Shown piece by piece: positions 18,109 to 27,021 of a stretch of DNA of 64,000 nt. The DNA is taken from assembly GCF_000745775.1 (NCBI RefSeq), contig NZ_JQJY01000008.1, positions 310,001 to 374,000 on the forward strand, given 5' to 3'. The position numbers and the translations under genes are program-made. This DNA comes from Flavobacterium sp. ASV13 (GTDB lineage: Bacteria; Bacteroidota; Bacteroidia; Flavobacteriales; Flavobacteriaceae). Each line of letters starts with the position of its first letter. Position 1 is the first letter of the stretch. The notes beneath the pieces are model-generated. The model had not been told where the DNA came from and ran no database searches. It worked only from the letters and a program-made list of their open reading frames with translations.

Positions 18109-19032
18109 ATGATAAAAAGAATCAAACATAGTTTAGAATATCTTATCGATAAAAGTTCAAGAAATAAAACTTCAATTGCAGAAGAAAATCTGCTTAATGA
18201 TTTTGCCTTTAATCAATATCAAAAATCGAAATGGGATGAAGTTTCGATGGGAAATTCTGATGAAGTTTCTCAGGATATCTACAATAATATTCAATATAGA
18301 ATAGGAAAAAAGAGAACCTTTAATCCTTATTTAAAATATATGGCAGCTGCCAGTATTCTTTTTCTTGCCGGTTTAGGCTTTTGGCTTAAACCAAAAATTG
18401 CTGTCGAAAAGCAATTATCGTTTAAAACGTCATCGATTCCCAAATCTATCCAGTTAAGTGACGGCTCGAAAATTTATTTGGCAGCAAACTCATTATTTCA
18501 ATATCCTGAAAAATTTGAAGGAGATGAAAGAAAAGTTTCTCTTTTAAAAGGAAATGCATTTTTTGAAGTAGCTAAAGACAAAAAACATCCTTTTATAATT
18601 ACTTCCAGAGAAATTAAAACCAGAGTTGTAGGGACTTCATTTCACATTCAGCTTTCAAAATCTAAATGTGAAGTGATTGTTGTTACTGGAAAAGTCAATG
18701 TGAGTTCGAAAGGGCAGAGCGTTGATTTGGTTCCGAATGAAGAAGCTTTGTTTGAATCAAATAAACTGACGAAGCAATTAGCCGACAAATCATTTTTAGT
18801 GAATTGGTATTCAACCGATGTAACGCTAAATGAAACCACACTTAAACAAGTCATTACCATTTTACAATATAAATATGGCGTTTCATTTCAGTACGATAAT
18901 GAACGTGTATTAGCAACGCCGTTAACGGTATTCATAAAAAAAGACGCAACATTAGAGAATGTTTTAGAGCAAATAAATTATATCACAAACCTAAAATTCA
19001 AAGTTTATGGCGAAATAGTAAAAGTGGATTAA
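18109..19032 (+). CDS. FecR-family anti-sigma factor
   Basis: Inner-membrane sigma regulator of 307 residues. The N-terminal cytoplasmic part (about 1-75) should hold the sigma factor. A single membrane segment lies at about 78-97 (YMAAASILFLAGLGFWL). The periplasmic FecR domain follows (about 105-205, including KLSDGSKIYL-like and GNAFFEVAKDKKHPF motifs), and a C-terminal DUF4974 domain (about 235-305) should contact the receptor STN domain. It lies 83 bp after the sigma gene and 74 bp before susC. Confidence 0.9.
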   Translation: MIKRIKHSLEYLIDKSSRNKTSIAEENLLNDFAFNQYQKSKWDEVSMGNSDEVSQDIYNNIQYRIGKKRTFNPYLKYMAAASILFLAGLGFWLKPKIAVEKQLSFKTSSIPKSIQLSDGSKIYLAANSLFQYPEKFEGDERKVSLLKGNAFFEVAKDKKHPFIITSREIKTRVVGTSFHIQLSKSKCEVIVVTGKVNVSSKGQSVDLVPNEEALFESNKLTKQLADKSFLVNWYSTDVTLNETTLKQVITILQYKYGVSFQYDNERVLATPLTVFIKKDATLENVLEQINYITNLKFKVYGEIVKVD

Positions 19033-19041
19033 AACAAAAAA

Positions 19042-19062
19042 GCAGTTGCTGAGAACAACTGC
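19042..19062 (+). other. Hairpin between FecR and SusC genes
   Basis: GCAGTTG (19042-19048) and CAACTGC (19056-19062) form a perfect 7-bp stem with a 7-nt loop, just after the FecR stop codon. Only a short CTTTG follows, so it is a weak terminator at best. It may separate regulator and transporter expression. Confidence 0.5.
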
Positions 19063-19106
19063 CTTTGAATAAATTAAGTATCGTAAAAAAACCAATAACT
19101 TAAATC

Positions 19107-22100
19107 ATGTATTTTAAAACTTCTTATTTAAATCTAAAGAGTCTTTTCTTTTTAGTTCTGGCTTTACTGACCTTACAGACAGGTTATAGTAAAACTTTAG
19201 TAAAAAAATCAAATTTAGAAAATAAAATAGAAAAAGCAACTCTTGTTTCTATATTTTCAAAATTGAGCCAACAAACAGATTATAAATTCAGCTACGGACA
19301 AGCTGTAATTGCTGATAATACTACTTATACAGTGAATTTTGCTGGCGAAACTGTTTCGGCAATTTTGAATGATCTTTCAAAAAAGGCAAACTTCAATTAC
19401 AACATTAACGGAAAACTAGTTTTGATTCAGAAAACTGCTGCGCCAAAACCTGCAACTACAAAAGCGGTAGACAGAGTTAAAGTAAAAGGAAAAGTAGTTG
19501 ATGAAAACAGTGTGCCAATTCCAGGTGCAACGATTATGGAAACAAGTTCATCAAACAGTGCCGTTTCTAATTTTGATGGTGAATTTGAAATCACAGTTGG
19601 TGACGGAAAAACTATCGAAGTTTCGTATTTAGGTTATAAAACTAAAGTTGTTACTGTACAAAAAACTTTTATGACAATTCAGTTAGAACCAAATACTTCT
19701 GAATTGAGCGAAGTTTTAGTTGTAGGTTACGGAAAACAATCTAAAAAAGATGTAACAGGTGCAGTTACTCAGCTTGAAGCAGCAAGTTTTAAGCAAGGTG
19801 TAAATATTTCTGTAGATAATTTAATGCAAGGAAAAGTTGCCGGAGTTCGTGTAGTGAATACAAGTGGTGAACCGGGAGCGGGAGTAAACGTAACAATTAG
19901 AGGTGTTGGATCTATCAGAAGCGGAAGCACGCCTTTGTTCGTTGTTGATGGTGTGCCTTTGTCAAATGATGATGTGAGTCCGTCTGGAAGTAATGTTGGT
20001 TTCGGAAATTCATCGGCTAAAAATCCATTAAACTTTTTAAATACAAGTGATATTGAGTCGATTACAGTTTTGAAAGATGCTTCTGCAGCGGCGATTTATG
20101 GTGCAAGAGGATCAAACGGAGTTGTTTTGGTTACTACTAAAAAAGGTTCAAAAGGCGAAGGAACTTTAACTTTTGATTCTTATACAGGAGTTTCGAATGT
20201 GGCTCACAAATTAGATGTTTTAGATGCTGACCAATATAGAAAAGCAATTAAAGATCCTGCTTTTGATCACGGAGGAAATACAGATTGGCAAGATGTAATT
20301 TTTAGAACTGCGATTACAACAAATAATTCATTGGCTTTTTCAAAACAAACAGAAACAGGAAATTATTATGCTTCTGTGGCGCAAATGAATCAGGAAGGAA
20401 TTATCAATAAGAGTAATTTCAAACGTATGTCGGGAAGAATTAATGCTGCGGAATCGTTTTTGGATAACAAACGTCTGAAAGTAAAAATGAATCTTACGGC
20501 AAGTGAAACTAAAGATAACGGAGTTCCTACAAGTGATGACGGAGGTTCAAACGGACAGTTGATCGTTCATACTTTGATGGCAAACCCAACAAGATCTGTT
20601 TTTGATGCAAATGGGAAGTACACAAACTTTAATATGAATGCACATTATAATCCAGCTTATTTGTTAAGCATTTATGATGACGTGACGCGTACATTGAGAG
20701 TTTTAGGAAATTTAGAAGCGTCGTTACGAATTGTTGACGGATTGGAATACAAATTAAACATTGGTTTTGACCGTTCTGCATCAGAAAGAAATACTACTAT
20801 TTTTCCAAACTTAACGGATTTGAATCCAAAAGGGAAATATGTTCAGAATAATTTAGATTCTAGAAACTCTTTGATCGAGCATTATTTGACTTACAATTTG
20901 AATTTGGATAAACATAAAATCGAAGCTTTAGGCGGATTTTCATACCAAAAATTCGAAAGATCTGGAACGGCTTTCAGTGTTGACGGAATTTCAAATCAAG
21001 GAGTTGGTGTACCGCCAGCAATTAATCCTGGTTTTGCAGGAACACAATCTGGAGTTTCAGGATATGCACAGGAAAATGAGCTTCAGTCTTATTTTGGAAG
21101 AGTAAATTATACTTTCAACAATAAATATCTTTTGACAGCTTCGATGAGAGCTGACGGTTCGACTCGTTTTGGAAAAAACAATAAATACGGTTATTTCCCA
21201 TCAGCAGCTTTAGGATGGAATATCTCTAAAGAAAAATTCTTAGAAGATGTAACGGCAGTAAGCAACTTAAAATTAAGAGCAAGTTGGGGACAAACAGGAA
21301 ATCAGGAAGTTGAAAATAAAATTACTCAGGCAAGTTATTCACTTTCAGGAGCTGACGGATATTATTTATACAATGATTTGAATTTGGTAAACGGAGTTTC
21401 AGTAAACAGAACACCAAATCCTGATTTGAAATGGGAAGTTGTAACACAATACAATTTAGGTTTAGATTTCAGTTTCTGGAATGACAAATTGTACGGAACT
21501 TTAGATTATTTCAACAAAACTACTACAGATGCAATCTTAAATGTTCCATCACAAGCTTTAAGTCCAACTACAACAATCTGGACAAATATCGACGGAAAAA
21601 TCATCAATAAAGGTTTTGAATTTATGGTAGGTTCAAAATTGATTGACAAAAAAGATTTTTCTTGGAACATCGATATGAACGGTGCGACTTTGAATAATAA
21701 AATTCAAGATTTGCCAGTTTCAGAAATTTTGACAGGAACTATTTCAGGTCCAGGACAATCTGGAGTTAATGCAAATATCTACAAAAGCGGTTATGCTGCA
21801 GGATCTTTCTACTTATTGGAACACATTGGTTTTGACGCAAATGGAGCTAATATTTTTAAAGATCAAAATGGAGACGGAAAAATCGACAACAGCGACAGAA
21901 TTATTATCGAAGGAGCTTTGCCAACTTTCTATTACGGATTTAATAGTGATATGAGATATAAAAACTTTACGTTCTCATTCTCAATTATTGGTCAAACTGG
22001 AGGTTATTTGTTGAATAATACAGGATTAAATGCCTTGAACATTAACAACTTGGCTTCTGACAGAAACGTAGCAACAGGTTATTATGAATCAGGTGCAAAT

Positions 22101-22388
22101 GCAACAAATTCACCAATTTTATCGACACTTTTCTTAGAAAAATCAGATTTCATCCGATTGAATACAGCTCGTATTGGTTATAATTTCGATTTAAAAGGAA
22201 TCAACTGGATCAATGGTTTGACGCTTTATGTTACAGGACAAAACTTGGTAACAATTACAAATTATACTGGTTTTGACCCATTAATCAATAGCCCGAAATC
22301 AAACGGAGGAAACCAGTCAATTGGTATCGATTATGCTGCTTACCCAACTTCTAGAACGTTCAGTTTTGGAGCAACTTTAAAACTATAA
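19107..22388 (+). CDS. SusC/RagA TonB-dependent transporter with N-terminal STN signalling domain
   Basis: Outer-membrane importer of 1093 residues. Signal peptide (about 1-29), STN domain (about 50-110) that signals to FecR, carboxypeptidase-regulatory-like domain (about 125-200, VDENSVPIPGATI), plug (about 205-320, with the family-typical DNLMQGKVAGVRV and GSNGVVLVTTKKG), then the 22-strand barrel ending in an aromatic-rich SFGATLKL. The STN domain fits the upstream ECF sigma and FecR genes. The SusD gene starts 7 bp after its stop, so they are co-transcribed. No glycoside hydrolase is adjacent; the nearest enzymes are the PI-PLC-like and metallophosphoesterase genes. The ligand cannot be told from sequence. 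Confidence 0.94.
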   Translation: MYFKTSYLNLKSLFFLVLALLTLQTGYSKTLVKKSNLENKIEKATLVSIFSKLSQQTDYKFSYGQAVIADNTTYTVNFAGETVSAILNDLSKKANFNYNINGKLVLIQKTAAPKPATTKAVDRVKVKGKVVDENSVPIPGATIMETSSSNSAVSNFDGEFEITVGDGKTIEVSYLGYKTKVVTVQKTFMTIQLEPNTSELSEVLVVGYGKQSKKDVTGAVTQLEAASFKQGVNISVDNLMQGKVAGVRVVNTSGEPGAGVNVTIRGVGSIRSGSTPLFVVDGVPLSNDDVSPSGSNVGFGNSSAKNPLNFLNTSDIESITVLKDASAAAIYGARGSNGVVLVTTKKGSKGEGTLTFDSYTGVSNVAHKLDVLDADQYRKAIKDPAFDHGGNTDWQDVIFRTAITTNNSLAFSKQTETGNYYASVAQMNQEGIINKSNFKRMSGRINAAESFLDNKRLKVKMNLTASETKDNGVPTSDDGGSNGQLIVHTLMANPTRSVFDANGKYTNFNMNAHYNPAYLLSIYDDVTRTLRVLGNLEASLRIVDGLEYKLNIGFDRSASERNTTIFPNLTDLNPKGKYVQNNLDSRNSLIEHYLTYNLNLDKHKIEALGGFSYQKFERSGTAFSVDGISNQGVGVPPAINPGFAGTQSGVSGYAQENELQSYFGRVNYTFNNKYLLTASMRADGSTRFGKNNKYGYFPSAALGWNISKEKFLEDVTAVSNLKLRASWGQTGNQEVENKITQASYSLSGADGYYLYNDLNLVNGVSVNRTPNPDLKWEVVTQYNLGLDFSFWNDKLYGTLDYFNKTTTDAILNVPSQALSPTTTIWTNIDGKIINKGFEFMVGSKLIDKKDFSWNIDMNGATLNNKIQDLPVSEILTGTISGPGQSGVNANIYKSGYAAGSFYLLEHIGFDANGANIFKDQNGDGKIDNSDRIIIEGALPTFYYGFNSDMRYKNFTFSFSIIGQTGGYLLNNTGLNALNINNLASDRNVATGYYESGANATNSPILSTLFLEKSDFIRLNTARIGYNFDLKGINWINGLTLYVTGQNLVTITNYTGFDPLINSPKSNGGNQSIGIDYAAYPTSRTFSFGATLKL

Positions 22389-22394
22389 TTTATT

Positions 22395-24164
22395 ATGAAG
22401 ACAAATACATTTTTTAGTATAAAATTAATTGCATTGTTCTCGTTTATCTGGCTTTTTGCTAGTTGTACAGATCTTGATGAAGTAGTTTTGGACGAAGTAT
22501 TAGGTGATAATGCTTCAAATCCGGCCGGAGCACTTGCGGCAGCTTATGACAGATTAGGAGATGGAACTTTTGTAGATCATGGAGGCGTTTTCTCATTACA
22601 AGAATATACTACAGATGAGGCAATTTTGCCAACACGCGGAAGTGACTGGGGAGATGGAGGAAAATGGAGAGATATGCACGAGTTTACATGGAAATCGGAT
22701 AATGCGATTGTCGGTGACAACTGGAATAAACTGACTAACGGAATTACACGTTCGTTGACTGCAATTCAATCGGTTGAAGAAAGTTCAATTCCGGAAAAGA
22801 AATTATTTTTGGCAGAAGCGAAAGGACTTTTAGCGTATTATTTATATACCACTTTGGATTTGTACGGACAAGCGCCTTACAGAGATCCAATGAACCCAAA
22901 TGCACCTTTGCAAATTTTAAAAGCCGATACTCAAATTGATAAATTAATTACAGATGTTGAAGCTTTAATTCCGGATTTGGCAAGTATGGGAGAACAGCAA
23001 ACGCACCACGGCCGTTTTACTAAAGAAGCAGCTTATGGTTTTTTGGCAACAATGTATTTGAATCGCGCTGTATTTAAAGATCGTTTCAATGCAAATTCAA
23101 ACTTTAACTTCAGTGAGCCAGCAGTTTCTGGCGGAGGAACGGATATGGATCGTGTAATTTATTATACATCATTATTGATTAATTCTGGAAAATATTCTTT
23201 AGAAAGTGATTATTTCAAAAACTTCGCACGTGATAATGACAAAGGAAAAGAGCTTATTTTTGCAATTTCTCAAAAGATAGATTACATCCGTAACGGTTCA
23301 AACAGTTTTGCTTATGTATGTATGGAACGTAACCAAAGAACTTCGGCAGCAAACAGAGGAACAAACGCTGCTTGTACAACTCCAGAATTCTTCGCAACAT
23401 GGGACGGAAATCATGATGATCCAAGATTTCAGCAAAAATACCAATATTCAGATGGAACTTGGTTCAAAAATGACGGAACTGATGTAAGTGTTCCTGCAAC
23501 AGATATCGTTCCTAAAAGTGCTAATTTACCTTGGTTCCACTTTAACAGAGGAATTGAGTATGGACCACAATACGGACCAATCTTATTATCTTCAGGTTCT
23601 TTAGAAATGATCAACGGAAGAATTAAAGTTTCTCCATTGTTTATGGAAAAAAGTACAACGACAAGAATGGATTTTACGCCTTCATTAACGTTTAAAAACC
23701 CAGCTCAGGCAGTTTTTGCTCAAAACGAAATTAACCAAGGTGCTCGTATTTTTAAATATGAATTTGATCCAGAAGGAGGAAACGGTAACAGTAATGTTGA
23801 TATTCCGTTATTCCGTTTAGGTGGAATTTACACGATGAGAGCTGAAGCTTACTTCAGAAAAGGAAGTGTAGGATTAGCAATGGATGATTTAAACAAATTA
23901 CGTACAAGCAGAAAGAGAGAAGCTTTGTTTGGAAGTGTACCAGGAAAAGCACTTACATCACTTGATGCGACGCAATTATATAATGAAATAGGTTTCGAAT
24001 TGTATTGGGAATTATACAGAAGACCACAAATGATTCGTTTTGGAAAATTTGATTTGCCTGGAACTGCTAAATCGGCTTCACTGCCATTTAGAAGAGTGTT
24101 TCCAATTCCGCAATCAACTATTGACGTAACGAAACAATTTACACAAAATCAAGGTTATAACTAA
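22395..24164 (+). CDS. SusD/RagB family substrate-binding lipoprotein
   Basis: Surface lipoprotein of 589 residues that caps the SusC barrel. The lipoprotein signal peptide ends LFASC, with C24 as the lipidated cysteine. TPR-like helical repeats cover the first half, and the C-terminal SusD domain contains RLGGIYTMRAEAYFRKG and the typical GFELYWELYRRPQMIRFGKF element near the end. Only 6 bp separates it from the SusC gene, and a strong terminator follows. No aromatic binding platform was assigned. Confidence 0.93.
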   Translation: MKTNTFFSIKLIALFSFIWLFASCTDLDEVVLDEVLGDNASNPAGALAAAYDRLGDGTFVDHGGVFSLQEYTTDEAILPTRGSDWGDGGKWRDMHEFTWKSDNAIVGDNWNKLTNGITRSLTAIQSVEESSIPEKKLFLAEAKGLLAYYLYTTLDLYGQAPYRDPMNPNAPLQILKADTQIDKLITDVEALIPDLASMGEQQTHHGRFTKEAAYGFLATMYLNRAVFKDRFNANSNFNFSEPAVSGGGTDMDRVIYYTSLLINSGKYSLESDYFKNFARDNDKGKELIFAISQKIDYIRNGSNSFAYVCMERNQRTSAANRGTNAACTTPEFFATWDGNHDDPRFQQKYQYSDGTWFKNDGTDVSVPATDIVPKSANLPWFHFNRGIEYGPQYGPILLSSGSLEMINGRIKVSPLFMEKSTTTRMDFTPSLTFKNPAQAVFAQNEINQGARIFKYEFDPEGGNGNSNVDIPLFRLGGIYTMRAEAYFRKGSVGLAMDDLNKLRTSRKREALFGSVPGKALTSLDATQLYNEIGFELYWELYRRPQMIRFGKFDLPGTAKSASLPFRRVFPIPQSTIDVTKQFTQNQGYN

Positions 24165-24206
24165 GTTGTGTTAGTTAGTTTATTTTTTATTTATTTTTTA
24201 TTAGAA

Positions 24207-24237
24207 AAGCCTGTCTTGAAAAAGACAGGCTTCTATT
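24207..24237 (+). terminator. Rho-independent terminator after SusD gene
   Basis: Perfect 11-bp stem AAGCCTGTCTT (24207-24217) and AAGACAGGCTT (24222-24232), GAAA loop, then a T-rich tail (CTATTTTTTT). It ends the sigma-independent end of the FecI/FecR/SusCD operon. Confidence 0.88.
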
Positions 24238-24291
24238 TTTTTAATGTTTTAAGTTTCAAGTTTCAAGTTGGAATGCGACTTGGCTTGAGCT

Positions 24292-24429
24292 GATTTTAAC
24301 CGCAAAGTTCGCAAGGTTTTTTATCAAGGTTAATGTTTACAATCGCAAAGTTCGCAAAGCTTTGCGTTCTTTTACGTTTGTAAACACAATCTAAGCAAAA
24401 AAATCCTTGCGAACTTTGCGGTTAAAATC
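24292..24429. repeat. CGCAAAG-family intergenic inverted-repeat element, copy 3
   Basis: The terminal 25-base arms at 24292-24316 and 24405-24429 are perfect inverted repeats that begin GATTTTAACCGCAAAG. Inside are further CGCAAAG, CTTTGCG and GTTTAC/GTAAAC motifs. No gene overlaps it. Confidence 0.8.
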
Positions 24430-24639
24430 ACAACGAATGGCAAACCTGAAAATTGAAGCAAATTTAAATGTTAAAAAAACTTTGGTTATATAAATTCTAA
24501 AGACTTTCCCTGTTGGCAGCTTCTTTATTTGTATCATAATGATATTGTTGCTATTGTAATGTGTGTTTGTAATTATTTGTAAATCAAATAGATGATTTTT
24601 TTGTTTTGATGGTACGATTATTTTGTTTTAAGCATTTTT

Positions 24640-24667
24640 TTGGTTTCAAATTATAATTTGAAACCAA
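24640..24667. promoter_or_regulatory. 28-bp perfect palindrome upstream of outer-membrane protein gene
   Basis: Bases 24640-24653 (TTGGTTTCAAATTA) are exactly complementary in reverse to 24654-24667, with no spacer. A T run precedes rather than follows it, so it is not a plus-strand terminator. A dimeric regulator site is the most likely use. Confidence 0.5.
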
Positions 24668-24854
24668 TATGAGCCATCAATTTGCGAATGACCTTTCTCA
24701 ATTGGATAATTTTGGGCTAAATCAAATAACAGCTGAATGCTGTGGGTAAATTATGGAGATATTCTTATAGTGAAGAAGCTTGAAATTCTTCTTATTTTAT
24801 CTAAAAAAAGTAATAAAAAAAGCAGAGTAACAAACCCATTAAAAAAATCAAATT

Positions 24855-25508
24855 ATGAAAAAGTATCATTTATTAATCGTTGTTTTTTTGTTTTCGCTGA
24901 CAATGTCAGCGCAAAGTCAAGGTGCATTTTTGCTTAACTTGTACGGAGGTTATACCTTTTCGGACAAAGTAGATTTTGATTCTTCATACGCAAAAGTAGA
25001 AGATGGTTTTGAGTATGGTGCAGGTTTTGAATATTTTATCATGGATAATGCTTCTATTGAATTAAAATATAACAGACTTGATACAAAAATGCCTTTATAC
25101 ACAAAGATCCCCTTAAATAATGGAACTATACCTGCAGGAACTCAAGTTAATGCTGGAGATGATGAAGGTGCTATTAATTATATTTTAGCAGATTATACGT
25201 ATTACTTTGGGTCAAGTTCTCAAAAAGCAGTCCCGTTTCTGGGAGCAGGAGCAGGTATTTCGATTCTTGAATCACCAAAAAGTGGCAGCGGAACTTATTT
25301 TGCATGGGAAATTAAAGGTGGTGTAAAAATAAAAACGGACTCAGCAGTGTCTGTTAGTCTTAATGCTTATTTACAATCTATGTCGGCAGCTGTTGGATAT
25401 GATTACTATTGGGACTACTATTGGGGACCAGTGGCAGTTACTGATTATGCATCAACATTTCAATTTGGTTTAGGAGCAGTTGTAAGTTTTAATCTGAATA
25501 AAAAATAA
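24855..25508 (+). CDS. Outer-membrane beta-barrel protein (OmpA-like barrel)
   Basis: Protein of 217 residues with a signal peptide (about 1-20, MSAQSQ). Alternating hydrophobic strands start with LLNLYGGYTFSDKVDF, continue through YILADYTYYFG and FLGAGAGISI, and end with a C-terminal strand FQFGLGAVVSFNLNK. The pattern matches the 8-stranded OmpA/OmpX-like barrel family. There is no peptidoglycan-binding domain. A small exported protein gene follows after 27 bp and is probably co-transcribed. Ligand or role unknown. Confidence 0.78.
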   Translation: MKKYHLLIVVFLFSLTMSAQSQGAFLLNLYGGYTFSDKVDFDSSYAKVEDGFEYGAGFEYFIMDNASIELKYNRLDTKMPLYTKIPLNNGTIPAGTQVNAGDDEGAINYILADYTYYFGSSSQKAVPFLGAGAGISILESPKSGSGTYFAWEIKGGVKIKTDSAVSVSLNAYLQSMSAAVGYDYYWDYYWGPVAVTDYASTFQFGLGAVVSFNLNKK

Positions 25509-25535
25509 AACGAATACTAAGCCTTAAAAATTTAA

Positions 25536-26027
25536 ATGATGAAAAAAATAATTTTATTAGTTCTCATACTTATTTCAGCACATTCTTTTGCGCAATCTAC
25601 TTTGAAAGAAGATGTTGAGGTAATTCAATCCATTTATGGAAAGTCTAAAGCAGATTTGGTTAGACAATATATGAATTTGTCAGAACCTCAGGCTTCAGCA
25701 TTTCAAAAAATATATGATGAGTATGAAGTTTCACGGAAAGCGCTCGGACAGCAAAAAGTCCAGATCATAAATGATTACGGAAATAATTATGCAAATCTTG
25801 ATGATGTAAAAGCAGCAACGCTAACTGAAGCAAGTTTAAAAAACGTCACCGACTATGATAAACTGTTGACCAAAACTTATGGCAAGGTCAAAAAAGCCGT
25901 TGGCGGACGAAATGCTGCAAAATTTGTACAACTTGAACAATATCTACAAGTTACGATTAGAGGTGAAATTCAAAATTCAATTCCTTTTATTGACGAAATA
26001 GATAAAACAAAAATCAATAAAACATAA
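25536..26027 (+). CDS. Small exported helical protein, function unknown
   Basis: Protein of 163 residues with a signal peptide (about 1-20, HSFAQS). A second in-frame ATG directly follows the first, so either could start. The mature part is mostly charged amphipathic helix. The segment YMNLSEPQASAFQKIYDEYE is reminiscent of the LTxxQ pattern of Spy/CpxP-like periplasmic proteins, but the match is weak. It lies 27 bp after the outer-membrane barrel gene and before a terminator, so the two form a likely operon in which this could be a periplasmic partner. Confidence 0.7.
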   Translation: MMKKIILLVLILISAHSFAQSTLKEDVEVIQSIYGKSKADLVRQYMNLSEPQASAFQKIYDEYEVSRKALGQQKVQIINDYGNNYANLDDVKAATLTEASLKNVTDYDKLLTKTYGKVKKAVGGRNAAKFVQLEQYLQVTIRGEIQNSIPFIDEIDKTKINKT

Positions 26028-26031
26028 TGAA

Positions 26032-26065
26032 AAAGCGATAATGCCAAACTGTATTATCGCTTTCT
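26032..26065 (+). terminator. Terminator after the small exported protein gene
   Basis: Arms AAAGCGATAAT (26032-26042) and ATTATCGCTTT (26053-26063) form a perfect 11-bp stem with a 10-nt loop, starting 4 bp after the stop codon and followed by CTTATTT. Confidence 0.7.
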
Positions 26066-26241
26066 TATTTACTGTACTTTTGATATGCCAAAAGGACATC
26101 GTTATTTTATAAGAATACCAAGAGATGATATAATTTTTAAAAGGTATTCAGGAGTTATTTTTGATTGGAGTTTTATGTATGTTTTTCACATTTTAATCAT
26201 AGTAATTTCGAAATTAAATAACATTCAAAAATAATACAATT

Positions 26242-26613
26242 ATGATACATCAAATTGATACCACTGATAATGTTGTTGCTTTTAGAGCTTTGGCAGAAGT
26301 AACAAAAGAAGATTTTTTGAGCACTGTAGTTCCTGCAGTTGAACATTTGGTTAAACAGACAAACGAAATTAATTTTTTATTGGTTCTGGATACCGATATT
26401 GAGAATTTCACTGTTGGAGCCTGGCTTCAGGATGCGTTGCTTGGCTTAAAACATCTTGGAAAATGGAACAGAGCGGCTATAATTTCAGATTCAGAAGATA
26501 TTATTTCTTTCACAAATGGATTTAGTTTTGTAGTTCCAGGCGAATTTCATGGGTTTAAGAAAGAAAATTTCAATAAAGCCTTAAATTGGGTTGAAGGAAA
26601 TATTAATATTTAA
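26242..26613 (+). CDS. SpoIIAA/STAS-like domain protein
   Basis: Soluble protein of 123 residues. It matches the SpoIIAA-like (STAS fold) family in its layout: an N-terminal strand (NVVAFRALAEVTKEDF), the central NFLLVLDTDIENFTVGAW, and a final helix after VPGEFHGFKKENF. There is no signal peptide. Family members in other bacteria are of unclear role, sometimes lipid-binding or stress-linked. The gene stands alone between a terminator and a bidirectional terminator, so it has its own promoter in the 200-bp upstream gap. Confidence 0.75.
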   Translation: MIHQIDTTDNVVAFRALAEVTKEDFLSTVVPAVEHLVKQTNEINFLLVLDTDIENFTVGAWLQDALLGLKHLGKWNRAAIISDSEDIISFTNGFSFVVPGEFHGFKKENFNKALNWVEGNINI

Positions 26614-26654
26614 ATTTTTATTTGTTTTAGGTTTCTCAGCAGAAATCAAATAAT

Positions 26655-26690
26655 AAAAAAGCGCAAATCCATTTGAATTTGCGCTTTTTT
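26655..26690. terminator. Bidirectional terminator between convergent genes
   Basis: A perfect 14-bp stem AAAAAAGCGCAAAT (26655-26668) and ATTTGCGCTTTTTT (26677-26690) with an 8-nt loop. The A run on the left and T run on the right give a U tract on both strands, as expected between the convergent genes ending at 26613 and 26715. Confidence 0.9.
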
Positions 26691-26714
26691 ATTTAGAGTT
26701 AAGCAGAAAAAAAA

Positions 26715-26984
26715 TTAATGATTATATTCAATTCCGCTGCTTTCTGTAAGTTCTTTTTTTGCTTTGTATGATTTTGAGATTTGTTTGTAGCAAGCTGTAG
26801 TTAAAAGGGGTAGTGCTATACTTCCAACAACTGCTGCCGATTTATTATGCCCGGTTTTCTTTAAAACTGCACCAACTAAAAGTGCTCCAATTCCAGCACA
26901 AACTAAGTTTTTCACTGATAATTTAGAAGCCGGATTTGGCGTTATTCCGTGCAATAAAGGATCTATAAAATTCAAATTTTCCAT
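26715..26984 (-). CDS. Small membrane protein, function unknown
   Basis: Protein of 89 residues with two hydrophobic segments (about 26-42, NLVCAGIGALLVGAVL, and about 50-66, AAVVGSIALPLLTTA) and charged ends. I do not recognise the family. It is the last gene of a leftward set of three small genes (27997 to 26715) with short gaps, which suggests co-transcription. Confidence 0.6.
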   Translation of the reverse strand: MENLNFIDPLLHGITPNPASKLSVKNLVCAGIGALLVGAVLKKTGHNKSAAVVGSIALPLLTTACYKQISKSYKAKKELTESSGIEYNH

Positions 26985-27021
26985 AATTATAATAATTTAT
27001 TTAATTAAACTAACTTTATAT

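Larger units (their letters stand above)
24165..24854. other. 690-bp intergenic region with terminator, repeat element and palindrome
   Basis: It contains the terminator of the susCD operon (24207-24237), a CGCAAAG-family element (24292-24429), an AT-rich stretch without a credible gene, and a 28-bp perfect palindrome (24640-24667) about 190 bp ahead of the next gene. A short frame starting at 24737 overlaps the next gene and has no family resemblance. Confidence 0.7.

Noticed and set aside
26043..26241. Possible small genes in the gap before the SpoIIAA-like gene
   Set aside because: Only very short frames (about 9 codons from the ATG near 26084) with no conserved features; treated as promoter region.
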